NCBI RefSeq assembly: GCF_014649835.1
Contig: NZ_BMTU01000009.1
Coordinates: forward strand, 62,001-126,000
Reading direction: 5' to 3'
From: Streptomyces pilosus
GTDB taxonomy: Bacteria > Actinomycetota > Actinomycetes > Streptomycetales > Streptomycetaceae
Length of the DNA: 64,000 bases
The position numbers and the translations under genes were made by a program. A model generated the notes under the pieces. That model did not search any database and was not told the origin of the DNA. It was given only the letters and a program-made list of their open reading frames with translations. Below, in pieces: positions 44,264 through 52,894 of the stretch. Each line of letters begins with the position of its first letter. Position 1 is the stretch's first letter.

Positions 44264-45871
44264 GTGAGTCGACCCCGCATAGTGATCGTCGGTGCCGGCT
44301 TCGCCGGGTACCGCACGGCCCAGACCCTGTCCCGGCTGGCCAGGGGCCGCGCCGAGATCGTCCTGCTCAATCCGACCGACTACTTCCTCTATCTTCCCCT
44401 GCTGCCCCAGGTCGCGGCCGGCATCCTGGAGCCGCGCCGGGTCACCGTCTCCCTCTCCGGCACGCTGCCGCACGTACGGCTGGTGCTGGGGCAGGCCGAC
44501 CGCATCGACCTCGACGCCCGGCAGGTGCACTACACCGGGCCCGAGGACGAGGGCGGCACCCTCTCCTACGACCGGCTGGTGCTCGCGGCCGGCAGCGTCA
44601 ACAAGCTGCTGCCGATCCCCGGTGTCGCCGAGCACGCCCACGGCTTCCGGGGCCTGCCCGAGGCCCTGTACCTGCGCGACCACGTGACCCGTCAGGTGGA
44701 GCTCGCCGCCGCCACCGACGACCCCAAGGCCTGCGCCGCCCGCTGCACCTTCGTCGTGGTGGGCGCCGGCTACACCGGAACCGAAGTCGCCGCGCACGGG
44801 CAGCTGTTCACCGACTCGCAGGTCGCCAAGCACCCCATGCGGACCGGGATGCGGCCGCGCTGGATGCTCCTCGACATCGCCGACCGGGTCCTGCCGGAGC
44901 TGGACGAACGGCTCTCCCGCACGGCCGACGGCGTGCTGCGCCGGCGGGGCGTGGACGTACGGATGGGCACCTCCGTGAAGGAGGCCACACCCGACGGAGT
45001 ACTGCTGACCGACGGGGAGTTCGTCGACACGAAGACCCTGGTGTGGTGCGTGGGCGTACGCCCCGACCCGCTCGCCGAGTCCCTGGGACTGCCGATGGAA
45101 CGCGGCCGGCTGCTGGTCGACCCGCACCTTCAGGTGCCGGGCCGGCCGGAGGTGTTCGCCTGCGGTGACGCCGCCGCGGTGCCCGACCTGGAGAAGCCGG
45201 GGTCCTACACGCCGATGACCGCGCAGCACGCGTGGCGGCAGGGCAAGGTGGCCGCGCACAACATCGCCGCGTCGTTCGGCGACGGTGAGCGACGCGCCTA
45301 CCGGCACAAGGACCTGGGGTTCGTGGTGGACCTGGGCGGTGTGAAGGCCGCCGCCAACCCGCTGGGCGTGAACCTCTCGGGCCCGGTGGCGGGCGCGGTC
45401 ACCCGCGGCTACCACCTCGCCGCCATGCCCGGCAACCGGGTGCGGGTGGCCGCCGACTGGCTCCTCGACGCCGTACTGCCGCGCCAGGCGGTCCAGTTGG
45501 GGCTCGTACGGTCCTGGTCGGTACCGCTGGACACGGCGTCGCCCGAGCTGGCACGGGTGGGCGGACCGGAGCGGCAGCGGCAGTCCGCGGAGCGGCCGCC
45601 GGAGTCCGGGGACGGGACGCGGCCGGAGCCGCCCCGACCGGGCACGGAACCGGCGAGGAACCAGCCGGGCGGCGAGCCCGCGAGGAACCAGCCGGGCGGC
45701 GAGCCCGCCAAGAGCCAGCCGGGCGGCGAGCCCGCGAAGAACCAGCCGGGCGGCGAGCCCGCGAAGAACCAGCCCGCCGTCACGCCGCCGCCCGACCAGC
45801 CGCCGCCCGGCCCGGACGTCTCGCCCGGACCCGTCAGGCGCACCGACCGCTTCACCGAAGGAGACTCATGA
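44264..45871 (+). CDS. NDH2-like FAD/NAD(P) oxidoreductase with repetitive tail
   Basis: A 535-aa type II NADH dehydrogenase-like flavoprotein. The FAD motif IVIVGAGFAGYRT is at the N-terminus and the NAD motif VVVGAGYTGTEVA near residue 165; FACGDAAAVPD is the second FAD motif. It should pass electrons from NAD(P)H to quinone at the membrane. The last ~110 residues are disordered and contain four-and-a-half copies of a 9-aa repeat (QPGGEPAKN type). GTG at 44264 follows GGAGG. It overlaps tkt by 4 bases. Confidence 0.88.
   Translation: MSRPRIVIVGAGFAGYRTAQTLSRLARGRAEIVLLNPTDYFLYLPLLPQVAAGILEPRRVTVSLSGTLPHVRLVLGQADRIDLDARQVHYTGPEDEGGTLSYDRLVLAAGSVNKLLPIPGVAEHAHGFRGLPEALYLRDHVTRQVELAAATDDPKACAARCTFVVVGAGYTGTEVAAHGQLFTDSQVAKHPMRTGMRPRWMLLDIADRVLPELDERLSRTADGVLRRRGVDVRMGTSVKEATPDGVLLTDGEFVDTKTLVWCVGVRPDPLAESLGLPMERGRLLVDPHLQVPGRPEVFACGDAAAVPDLEKPGSYTPMTAQHAWRQGKVAAHNIAASFGDGERRAYRHKDLGFVVDLGGVKAAANPLGVNLSGPVAGAVTRGYHLAAMPGNRVRVAADWLLDAVLPRQAVQLGLVRSWSVPLDTASPELARVGGPERQRQSAERPPESGDGTRPEPPRPGTEPARNQPGGEPARNQPGGEPAKSQPGGEPAKNQPGGEPAKNQPAVTPPPDQPPPGPDVSPGPVRRTDRFTEGDS
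45653..45775 (+). repeat. 27-bp tandem repeat inside the NDH2-like gene
   Basis: Four full 27-bp units (starting at 45653, 45680, 45707 and 45734) plus a partial fifth, nearly identical at DNA level, encoding the 9-aa unit ARNQPGGEP / AKNQPGGEP. The unit length keeps the frame whatever the copy number. Confidence 0.9.
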
Positions 45872-47715
45872 ACACCGGTGAACTCGTCGAGCTCGGCCAG
45901 CAGTTGCGCGTGGACAGCGTCCGCGCCGCGGCCGCCGCGGGCTCCGGGCACCCCACCTCGTCCATGTCCGCGGCCGATCTGACGGCGGTCCTGTTCGCCC
46001 GCCACTTCCGTTACGACTTCGACCGCCCCGACCACCCGGCCAACGACCGCTTCGTCCTCTCCAAGGGCCACGCCTCGCCCCTCATGTACGCCACCTACAA
46101 GGCGGCCGGAGCCATCGACGACGAGGAACTGCTCACCTTCCGTGAGAACGGCAGCCGCCTCGAGGGCCACCCCACCCCCCGCCGGCTGCCCTGGGTCGAG
46201 ACGGCCACCGGCTCCCTCGGCCAGGGCCTCCCCGTCGGCGTCGGCATCGCACTCGCCGGCAGGCGGCTGGACCACGCCGGCTACCGCGTGTGGGTGCTGT
46301 GCGGGGACAGCGAGCTGGCCGAGGGATCCGTGTGGGAGGCGGCCGAGCAGGCCGCCTACGAGAACCTGGACAACCTCACGGCGGTCGTGGACGTCAACCG
46401 GCTGGGCCAGCGCGGACCCACCCGCCACGGCCACGACCTCGACGCCTACGCCCGCCGCTTCCAGGCCTTCGGCTGGCACACCGTCGAGGTGGACGGCCAC
46501 GACGTGGACGCCGTGGACCGCGCCTACGGCGAGGCCCTCTCCACCAGGGGTCAGCCCACCGCGATCCTCGCCCGCACCCTCAAGGGCAAGGGCGTCGCAG
46601 CGGTCCAGGACCGCGAGGGCCTGCACGGGAAGCCGCTGCCGGAGGCCGAGGACGCCGTCGCCGAACTCGGCGGCCCGCGCGACCTGCGCATCCGGGTGCG
46701 GCCGCCGTCCTCCGACGGGGAGCGCCCCGCCCGGCTCGCGGCCGAGCCCGCCCTGCCCCGCTGGGACAAGGGTGAGGAGGTGGCCACCCGCAACGCCTTC
46801 GGCGAGGCGCTGGCCGCCCTCGGCGCCGCCCGCGGCGACGTCGTCGCCCTCGACGGCGAGGTCGGCGACTCCACCCGCGCGGAGTTCTTCGCCAAGCAGC
46901 ACCCCGAACGCTACATCGAGTGCTACATCGCCGAACAGCAGATGGTGGCGGCCGCGGTCGGTGTCGCCTCGCGCGGCTGGACGCCCTACGCCTCCACCTT
47001 CGCGGCGTTCCTCACCCGCGCCCACGACTTCGTCCGCATGGCCGCGGTCAGCGGCTCCGGCATCAACCTCGTCGGCTCGCACGCGGGCGTCGCCATCGGT
47101 CAGGACGGCCCCAGCCAGATGGGCCTGGAGGACCTGGCGATGATGCGCGCGGTGCACGGATCGACCGTGCTGTACCCGTGCGACGCCAACCAGACCGCAC
47201 GGCTGGTCGCCACCATGGCCGGCCTCGACGGCATCCGCTACCTGCGCACCTCGCGCGGCGAGAGCGAGGTCCTCTACGGGCCCGACGAGGAGTTCCCGGT
47301 CGGCGGCAGCAAGGTGCTGCGCTCCTCCGGCAGCGACCGGCTCACCCTCGTCGCCGCCGGCGTCACCGTGCCCGAGGCACTCGCCGCCGCCGAGGCACTG
47401 GAGGGCGAGGGCATCGCCGTACGGGTCGTCGACCTGTACTCGGTGAAGCCCGTCGACCGGGAGACCCTGCACGCCGCCGCCGAGGAGACCGGCTGCCTGA
47501 TGACGATCGAGGACCACCATCCCGAGGGCGGTCTCGGGGACGCGGTCGCGGAGGCCTTCGGCGACGGACGCCCCGTCCCGCGCCTGGTGCGCCTCGCCGT
47601 GCGCGGCATGCCCGGTTCGGCCTCGCCGGACGAGCAGCTGCGCGCCGCCGGCATCGACGCCGCGTCGATCGCCGCGGCCGGCCGGCTGCTGGTGGGGGAG
47701 GCGATCGTGTCGTGA
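45868..47715 (+). CDS. tkt: Transketolase
   Basis: A 615-aa thiamine-diphosphate enzyme of the non-oxidative pentose phosphate pathway with N- and C-terminal halves in one chain. Visible motifs are AAAGSGHPTSSMS, SKGHASPLMYATY, and the ThDP/Mg motif GDSELAEGSVWEAAE...VDVNRLGQRG; the catalytic Glu lies in YIECYIAEQQMV. It is shorter than the housekeeping ~690-aa type, so it is probably a second transketolase. The ATG overlaps the NDH2-like stop; the LigD-type gene overlaps its stop. Confidence 0.93.
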   Translation: MNTGELVELGQQLRVDSVRAAAAAGSGHPTSSMSAADLTAVLFARHFRYDFDRPDHPANDRFVLSKGHASPLMYATYKAAGAIDDEELLTFRENGSRLEGHPTPRRLPWVETATGSLGQGLPVGVGIALAGRRLDHAGYRVWVLCGDSELAEGSVWEAAEQAAYENLDNLTAVVDVNRLGQRGPTRHGHDLDAYARRFQAFGWHTVEVDGHDVDAVDRAYGEALSTRGQPTAILARTLKGKGVAAVQDREGLHGKPLPEAEDAVAELGGPRDLRIRVRPPSSDGERPARLAAEPALPRWDKGEEVATRNAFGEALAALGAARGDVVALDGEVGDSTRAEFFAKQHPERYIECYIAEQQMVAAAVGVASRGWTPYASTFAAFLTRAHDFVRMAAVSGSGINLVGSHAGVAIGQDGPSQMGLEDLAMMRAVHGSTVLYPCDANQTARLVATMAGLDGIRYLRTSRGESEVLYGPDEEFPVGGSKVLRSSGSDRLTLVAAGVTVPEALAAAEALEGEGIAVRVVDLYSVKPVDRETLHAAAEETGCLMTIEDHHPEGGLGDAVAEAFGDGRPVPRLVRLAVRGMPGSASPDEQLRAAGIDAASIAAAGRLLVGEAIVS

Positions 47716-48635
47716 GCGGCGACGGGCCGCGCACCGTACGGGCCGGGGGCCGCACGGTGGAGATCCACCGGCCCGGCAAGGTGATCTTCCCGGGCGGCGG
47801 GGACACCGGGGAGTACACCAAGGGCGACCTCGCCGACTACCACCTGGCCGTCGCCCCGTACATGCTGCCGCACCTGCGGGGCCGCCCGCTGATGCTGGAC
47901 CGGCGCCCCGACGGCGTCGACGGCCCGTCGTTCATGCAGAAGAACACCCCGGACCACTATCCGGACTGGATCACCCGCGCCGAGGTCGCCAAGGAGGGCG
48001 GCACCGTCACGCACACCGTGTGCGACAGTGCCGCCACCCTCCTGTACCTCGTCGACCAGGCGAGCATCACCCTGCACCGCTGGCTGTCCCGCACCACCGG
48101 GACCGGCCACCCGGACCGGCTGGTGTTCGACCTCGACCCCTCGGTCGACGACTTCGAGACGGTCCGGGAGGCGGCGCGGCTGCTGGGGGAACTGCTGGAC
48201 GGGCTGCGTCTGCCCTCCGCGCTGATGACCACCGGCTCCCGGGGCCTGCACGTGATCGTGCCGCTGACCGGCAACCACGACGTCGACGAGGTGCGTGCCT
48301 TCGCCCGGGAGGTCGCCGACACCCTCGCCGACGCCCACCCCGACCGGCTCACCACCGCCGCCCGCAAGAAGGACCGCGGCGACCGGCTCTATCTCGACGT
48401 GCAGCGCAACGCCTACGCGCAGACCGCCGTCGCCCCCTGCACCGTCCGCGCCCTGCCCGGCGCGCCCGTCGCCGTGCCCGTCTCCTGGGACCAGCTGGAC
48501 GATCCGGCGCTGCACGCCCGCCGCTGGACGGTGGCGAACGCCGTCGAGCAGATCCGCACCGACCCCTGGGCCGGCCTGCTGAGCCGCGGACGCTCCCTGG
48601 CCCCGGCCCGCCGGCGGCTGGCCGGACTGCGCTGA
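47712..48635 (+). CDS. LigD-type DNA polymerase/primase (Prim-Pol) domain protein
   Basis: A 307-aa stand-alone polymerase domain of the bacterial non-homologous end-joining protein LigD. Features: HRPGKVIFPGGG...YTKGDLADYH, FMQKNTPDHYPDW, the catalytic Asp pair in LVFDLDPS, and TGSRGLHVIVPL. It can add nucleotides at broken ends with Ku and a ligase; neither ku nor a ligase gene is in the window. GTG at 47712 overlaps the tkt stop. Third gene of a coupled NDH2-tkt-polD operon. Confidence 0.92.
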   Translation: MSGDGPRTVRAGGRTVEIHRPGKVIFPGGGDTGEYTKGDLADYHLAVAPYMLPHLRGRPLMLDRRPDGVDGPSFMQKNTPDHYPDWITRAEVAKEGGTVTHTVCDSAATLLYLVDQASITLHRWLSRTTGTGHPDRLVFDLDPSVDDFETVREAARLLGELLDGLRLPSALMTTGSRGLHVIVPLTGNHDVDEVRAFAREVADTLADAHPDRLTTAARKKDRGDRLYLDVQRNAYAQTAVAPCTVRALPGAPVAVPVSWDQLDDPALHARRWTVANAVEQIRTDPWAGLLSRGRSLAPARRRLAGLR

Positions 48636-48741
48636 GCGGCGCGCCGGCGCCCGGCCGGGTCCGTCAACCCGGCCGGGGCAACCGGGTGAGCCCGGGAGGT
48701 TTGCCGATCAGACTTGCGGCCACACGGAGGGGGAGGTGGCC

Positions 48742-49110
48742 ATGTCGAACACGAAGAACACCGAAGAGTCACAGGATTCACAGGAATCCCAGAACTCACA
48801 GTCCCGTAAGCAGACCGACGACAACAGAAGCACCAAACGGCCCGGCCCCATGGAGGTGCTGCGCCAGGCGCGCGGACAGCTCGCGGAGCTCACCGGTATG
48901 GAAGCCGAGTCCGTGTCGTCCTTCGAGCAGACGGAGGACGGCTGGGCGCTCGAGGTCGAGGTCCTCGAACTCGAGCGGGTGCCCGACACGATGAGCCTGA
49001 TGGCGAGTTACCAGGTCGAGCTCGACCCCGACGGGCAGCTCACCGGGTACCGGCGGGTCCGCCGCTACGAGCGGGGCCGCGCCGACGCGCGCAGGTCCGG
49101 CGGCCGCTAG
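48742..49110 (+). CDS. gvpO: Gas vesicle protein GvpO
   Basis: A 122-aa protein. The first ~35 residues are polar and Ser/Gln-rich, followed by the GvpO domain (PMEVLRQARGQLAELTGMEAESVSSFEQTEDGW...VELERVPDT). In haloarchaea GvpO is needed for gas vesicle formation, possibly in regulation or accessory roles. ATG at 48742 follows GGGGGAGG; a GTG at 48736 would add two residues. First gene of a ten-gene operon. Confidence 0.92.
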   Translation: MSNTKNTEESQDSQESQNSQSRKQTDDNRSTKRPGPMEVLRQARGQLAELTGMEAESVSSFEQTEDGWALEVEVLELERVPDTMSLMASYQVELDPDGQLTGYRRVRRYERGRADARRSGGR

Positions 49111-49156
49111 GCCGCCCGACCGACCACACGCCCAGAGACAAGGAGGAACAGTCGGA

Positions 49157-49591
49157 ATGACAGTCGTACCGGCACAACAGTCCGGCGGTGGAGGCGGCAG
49201 CAGCGGCCTCTATGACGTGCTCGAGCTTGTTCTGGACAGGGGGCTCGTCATTGACGCATTCGTGCGCGTGTCCCTGGTCGGCATCGAGATCCTCAAGATC
49301 GACGTACGTGTCGTCGTCGCCAGCGTCGACACCTATCTCCGCTTCGCCGAGGCGTGCAACCGTCTCGACCTGGAGGCCGGGCCCCGCAAGAGCCCGGGCC
49401 TGCCCGAGATAGTCGGCGAGGTCACCGAGTCCGGTGCCCGCGGCAAGTCCAAGGGCGCCCTCTCCGGCGCCGCCGAGACCATCTCCGACGCCTTCAAGCA
49501 GGCACGTGACGACGGGTCCGAGGAAGAGACCAGGTCCCGCCCCCGCGCCCGTAAGAGCACCGCGTCCCGCCGTAAGGAGGAGCAGGAGTGA
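49157..49591 (+). CDS. gvpA: Gas vesicle structural protein GvpA with extended tail
   Basis: A 144-aa GvpA homologue. Residues ~16-70 carry the conserved shell motif (LDRGLVIDAFVRVSLVGIEI, VVVASVDTYLRFAEA). Canonical GvpA stops at about 70 residues. This one adds ~70 residues rich in Lys/Arg/Glu/Ser (AAETISDAFKQARDDGSEEE, RPRARKSTASRRKEEQE). Such a tail is GvpJ-like and may prevent close packing of a normal shell. ATG at 49157 follows AGGAGGA. Its stop overlaps gvpF. Confidence 0.9.
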   Translation: MTVVPAQQSGGGGGSSGLYDVLELVLDRGLVIDAFVRVSLVGIEILKIDVRVVVASVDTYLRFAEACNRLDLEAGPRKSPGLPEIVGEVTESGARGKSKGALSGAAETISDAFKQARDDGSEEETRSRPRARKSTASRRKEEQE

Positions 49592-50370
49592 GCACCTACG
49601 TCTACGGCATCACGGCGGTGACGCACCCGTCGCTGCCCGAGGGCATGGGCGGGGTCGGCGACCCGTCGCGCCCGGTGCGCATCCTGCGGCAGGGCGAGCT
49701 GGCGGCCGTCGTCAGTGACGCCCCCGACGGGCTCCGTCCCAAGCGCAGGGAACTGCTCGCCCACCAGAACGTGCTCAGCGAGATCGGTGCGGCCGGCTGC
49801 GTGCTGCCCATGCGGTTCGGCAGTGTCGCCCCGGACGACGACTCCGTCACCGGTGTCCTCGCCGAGCGCGCCGACCACTACCTGGAGCGGCTGCGCGCGC
49901 TGGACGGCCGGGTCGAGTACAACATCAAGGCCAATCACGTGGAGGACGCGGTACTCCACCACGTGATGGCGGGAAACCCGGAGATCCGCGCCCTCGCGGA
50001 AGCCAACCGCCAGTCCGGCGGCGGCAGTTACGAGGACAAGATCCGTCTCGGCGAGATGGTCGCCGCGGCGGTCAAGGACAAGGAGTCCGAGGACGGCCCC
50101 GCGCTGGAGCGGGCGCTCGAAGGTGTCGCCGACGCCGTGAGCGTGGGCCCCGAGTCGACGGGCTGGCTCGCCAACGTCTCCTATCTGGTCAAGCGGGAGT
50201 CGGCGGAGGACTTCCTTGCCGCGGTGGAGCGGGTCCGCGCGGACATGCCCCACCTCGAGGTCCGTCTGAACGGCCCGCTCCCCCCGTACAGCTTCGTCGA
50301 GCCCGGACCGGCCGGACCGGCCGAGCCGGCGGGCACCGCGGCCGCGGGAGCGGACACCGAAGCGGGGTGA
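49588..50370 (+). CDS. gvpF: Gas vesicle protein GvpF (GvpF/L family)
   Basis: A 260-aa accessory protein with the GvpF/L fold: STYVYGIT at the start, VLPMRFGSV in the middle, and LEVRLNGPLPPYSFVEPG near the end. GvpF contacts GvpA during assembly in known systems. It starts with GTG overlapping the gvpA stop. The end is an Ala/Gly/Pro-rich extension. Confidence 0.92.
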   Translation: MSTYVYGITAVTHPSLPEGMGGVGDPSRPVRILRQGELAAVVSDAPDGLRPKRRELLAHQNVLSEIGAAGCVLPMRFGSVAPDDDSVTGVLAERADHYLERLRALDGRVEYNIKANHVEDAVLHHVMAGNPEIRALAEANRQSGGGSYEDKIRLGEMVAAAVKDKESEDGPALERALEGVADAVSVGPESTGWLANVSYLVKRESAEDFLAAVERVRADMPHLEVRLNGPLPPYSFVEPGPAGPAEPAGTAAAGADTEAG

Positions 50371-50374
50371 CGTC

Positions 50375-50638
50375 ATGGGCCTGATCTCGGAGGTGCTGCT
50401 GCTGCCGTTCGCACCGGTGCGCGGCAGCGCCTGGGCCGTCCGGCAGGTGCTGCAGGAAGCGGAGCGTATCTACTACGACCCCGCGACCATCCGCGCCGAG
50501 CTGGCCCGACTGGAAGAACTGCTGGAAGCCGGAGAGATCACCGAGGAGGAGTTCGACCGGCAGGAGGACGAACTCCTCGACCGGTTGGAGACCGCGACGC
50601 GCACAGGCGCGGGTAGTGGGGACGGGACGGCACGATGA
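50375..50638 (+). CDS. gvpG: Gas vesicle protein GvpG
   Basis: An 87-aa mostly helical protein: GLISEVLLLPFAPVRGSAWAV then an acidic coiled segment (LEELLEAGEITEEEFDRQED). This matches GvpG. It starts four bases after gvpF and overlaps gvpY by 4 bases (ATGA). Confidence 0.92.
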   Translation: MGLISEVLLLPFAPVRGSAWAVRQVLQEAERIYYDPATIRAELARLEELLEAGEITEEEFDRQEDELLDRLETATRTGAGSGDGTAR

Positions 50639-51243
50639 ATCGAACGGGAATGGGCCTCGCGATCGGGGCCGGATACCTCCTCGGACGGACCAAGAAGCTC
50701 AAGATGGCGCTCGCCGTCGGCGGGCTGGTGGCGGGCAAGAAGCTGAACCTGAGCCCTCGCATGGTCGCTGAGCTGGTGTCCCAGCAGCTGCGCGACAACC
50801 CGCAGTTCAAGGAGCTGGGCGACCAGCTGCGCGGCGACCTGCGCGGTGTCGGCAAGGCGGCCTCCGGCGCGCTGGTCGAGCGGCAGCTCGGCTCGCTCGC
50901 CGACCGGCTGCACGGCCGGACCGCTTCCGTGCGCGAGCAACTCGACGGCGGCGGCCCGCAGGGCCGGTCCGAGGACGACGAGGACGTCGACGACGAGCCG
51001 CAGGAGCAAAACCGCGGGCGGTCTCGCGACGAGGACCGCGACCGGGACCGTGACGAGGACCGCGACGAGGAACGGCCCTCCGCGAAGAAGGCCGCGGCCA
51101 GGAAGGCGCCGGCGAAGAAGTCCGCGCCGGCGAAGAAGGCCGCGGCCAAGCGGACGGCACCGGCGAAGAAGACGGCCGCCAAGAAGACCGCGGCCGCCTC
51201 CCGGGGCGCCCGCTCCCGCACGCCGAAGGGAGGCGGTGAGTGA
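50635..51243 (+). CDS. gvpY: Actinomycete gas vesicle protein GvpY with histone-like tail
   Basis: A 202-aa protein specific to actinomycete gvp clusters. The N-terminal ~115 residues (GAGYLLGRTKKLKMALAVGG, LSPRMVAELVSQQLRDNPQF) are amphipathic. A short acidic stretch (EDDEDVDDEP) and a D/R-rich stretch follow. The last ~55 residues are Lys/Ala/Pro repeats (KKAAARKAPAKK type) like histone H1 or the HupS tail, suggesting binding to nucleic acid or to an acidic partner. Function unknown. Confidence 0.85.
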   Translation: MNRTGMGLAIGAGYLLGRTKKLKMALAVGGLVAGKKLNLSPRMVAELVSQQLRDNPQFKELGDQLRGDLRGVGKAASGALVERQLGSLADRLHGRTASVREQLDGGGPQGRSEDDEDVDDEPQEQNRGRSRDEDRDRDRDEDRDEERPSAKKAAARKAPAKKSAPAKKAAAKRTAPAKKTAAKKTAAASRGARSRTPKGGGE

Positions 51244-52556
51244 TGACCGAGACCCTCGGAAAGGCCGGCTCCGCCGCGCGTGACAACGTCAACGGCGCGT
51301 CGAAGAACCCCCTCGCCGACATCGCCCACAGCGAGGCGGCGGACCGGCTCAAGGCGGAACTGCAGGACTACCTCGCCGCCCAGGCCACCCGCATGCTGAG
51401 CGGACTCGGCCACAAGCTCGGCGAGACCACGAACAAACTGAACGACATAGCGGAGGGCAACAGCCCGGGCTTCGCCAAGCTCGCACTCGACGGCGGCCGC
51501 AAGCTCGCCGAGGGCAAGAGCCCGCTGCGCAGCGCCGTCGAGCTCGGCGCCACACGGGTCAAGGACAACGTGATGGACAAGGTGAAGGGCCTGGGCGGAG
51601 GCGGGAAGAGCAAGCGCAAGCGCTCCTCCGGCAACAAGCCCACCGTCATCATGGAGTACATCGACGTCGGGGTGCCGCTGCGCACGGCCTACGACCAGTG
51701 GACCCAGTACCAGGACTTCAGCACCTTCGCCAAGGGGGTCAAGAGCGCCAGCAAGGCGGACGACACCACCTCGGACTGGCAGGCGAAGATCTGGTGGTCC
51801 AACCGCAGCTGGAAGGCGAAGACCACCGAGCAGGTCCCCGACGACCGCATCGCCTGGTCCTCGGAGGGCGCCAAGGGCACCACCAGGGGCGTCGTCTCCT
51901 TCCACCGCATCGCCGAGAACCTCACCCGGGTGCTGCTGGTCATCGAGTACTACCCGTCGGGCTTCTTCGAGAAGACCGGCAACATCTGGCGCGCCCAGGG
52001 CCGCCGCGCGCGGCTCGACCTGAAGAACTTCGCCCGCTTCATCACCCTCAAGGGCGAGGCGGAGGACAGCTGGCGGGGCGAGATCCGCGACGGCGAGGTC
52101 GTCCGCAGCCACGAGGACGCGCTGGCCGAGGAGGAGGAGTCGGAGTCCGGGGACACCGAGTCCGGCGAGCCGGAGGAGGACGGGGAGAACGGGGAACCCG
52201 CCGGCGAGCACGACGAGGACGACGAGGCCCGCGACGAGGACGAGGAGTACGACGGGGACGAGGAGTACGACGAGGACGGAGCCTCCGGGGAGGCCGAGGA
52301 CTCCGCGTCCGACGAGGACGAGCCCGGCACCGGAGCCGACGACGGCTACGAGGAGTCCGGGGAGGAGGAGTCCGGGGAGGAGCCCGCCGAGGACGCGTAC
52401 GAGGACGACGAGTACGAGGACCAGGACGAGGACGAGGCGGCGGCCGAGGACGACGACGAGACCGCGGCCGAGGACGACGAGCCGGAGTCCGAGTACGAGG
52501 ACGAGGACGAGGACGCCTACGAGGACGAACGCGACGAGAGCCGGAGCCGGCGATGA
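51243..52556 (+). CDS. gvpZ: Actinomycete gas vesicle protein GvpZ: SRPBCC domain with acidic tail
   Basis: A 437-aa protein. Residues ~1-130 are helical and end in a basic GKSKRKR. An SRPBCC/polyketide-cyclase-like domain spans ~134-275 (VGVPLRTAYDQWTQYQDFST, EYYPSGFFEKTGNIWRAQ). Residues ~295-437 are almost all Asp/Glu with Ser, Tyr and Gly (EDEEYDGDEEYDEDG). The acidic tail is complementary in charge to the Lys-rich tail of GvpY. ATG at 51243 overlaps the gvpY stop by one base; a GTG at 51240 is possible. It overlaps gvpJ. Confidence 0.85.
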   Translation: MTETLGKAGSAARDNVNGASKNPLADIAHSEAADRLKAELQDYLAAQATRMLSGLGHKLGETTNKLNDIAEGNSPGFAKLALDGGRKLAEGKSPLRSAVELGATRVKDNVMDKVKGLGGGGKSKRKRSSGNKPTVIMEYIDVGVPLRTAYDQWTQYQDFSTFAKGVKSASKADDTTSDWQAKIWWSNRSWKAKTTEQVPDDRIAWSSEGAKGTTRGVVSFHRIAENLTRVLLVIEYYPSGFFEKTGNIWRAQGRRARLDLKNFARFITLKGEAEDSWRGEIRDGEVVRSHEDALAEEEESESGDTESGEPEEDGENGEPAGEHDEDDEARDEDEEYDGDEEYDEDGASGEAEDSASDEDEPGTGADDGYEESGEEESGEEPAEDAYEDDEYEDQDEDEAAAEDDDETAAEDDEPESEYEDEDEDAYEDERDESRSRR

Positions 52557-52894
52557 CCACCCCCAGTCGGCTCCCCGACCCGTACGGCCAGGGCAGCAGC
52601 GCCAACCTCGCCGACATCCTGGAGAGGGTGCTGGACAAGGGCATCGTGATCGCGGGCGACATCCGCATCAACCTGCTCGACATCGAGCTGCTCACGATCA
52701 AGCTGCGCCTGGTCGTCGCCTCCGTCGACAAGGCGAAGGAGATGGGGATCGACTGGTGGGAGTCCGACCCGGCGCTGTCCTCGCGGGCCCGCCGCGACGA
52801 ACTGACGAGGGAGAACGCCGAGCTGCGTGAGCGGCTGGCCCGGCTGGAGGAACTGGAACTGGAACCCCGGCGCGCACAGGAGGAGAGCACGTGA
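52553..52894 (+). CDS. gvpJ: Gas vesicle protein GvpJ
   Basis: A 113-aa minor GvpA paralogue. The GvpA-like core is ILERVLDKGIVIAGDIRINL...LRLVVASVDKAKEMG, followed by a Glu-rich helix (ELRERLARLEELELEP). GvpJ takes part in nucleation of gas vesicles in known systems. ATG at 52553 overlaps gvpZ, and its stop overlaps gvpL. Confidence 0.9.
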   Translation: MTTPSRLPDPYGQGSSANLADILERVLDKGIVIAGDIRINLLDIELLTIKLRLVVASVDKAKEMGIDWWESDPALSSRARRDELTRENAELRERLARLEELELEPRRAQEEST

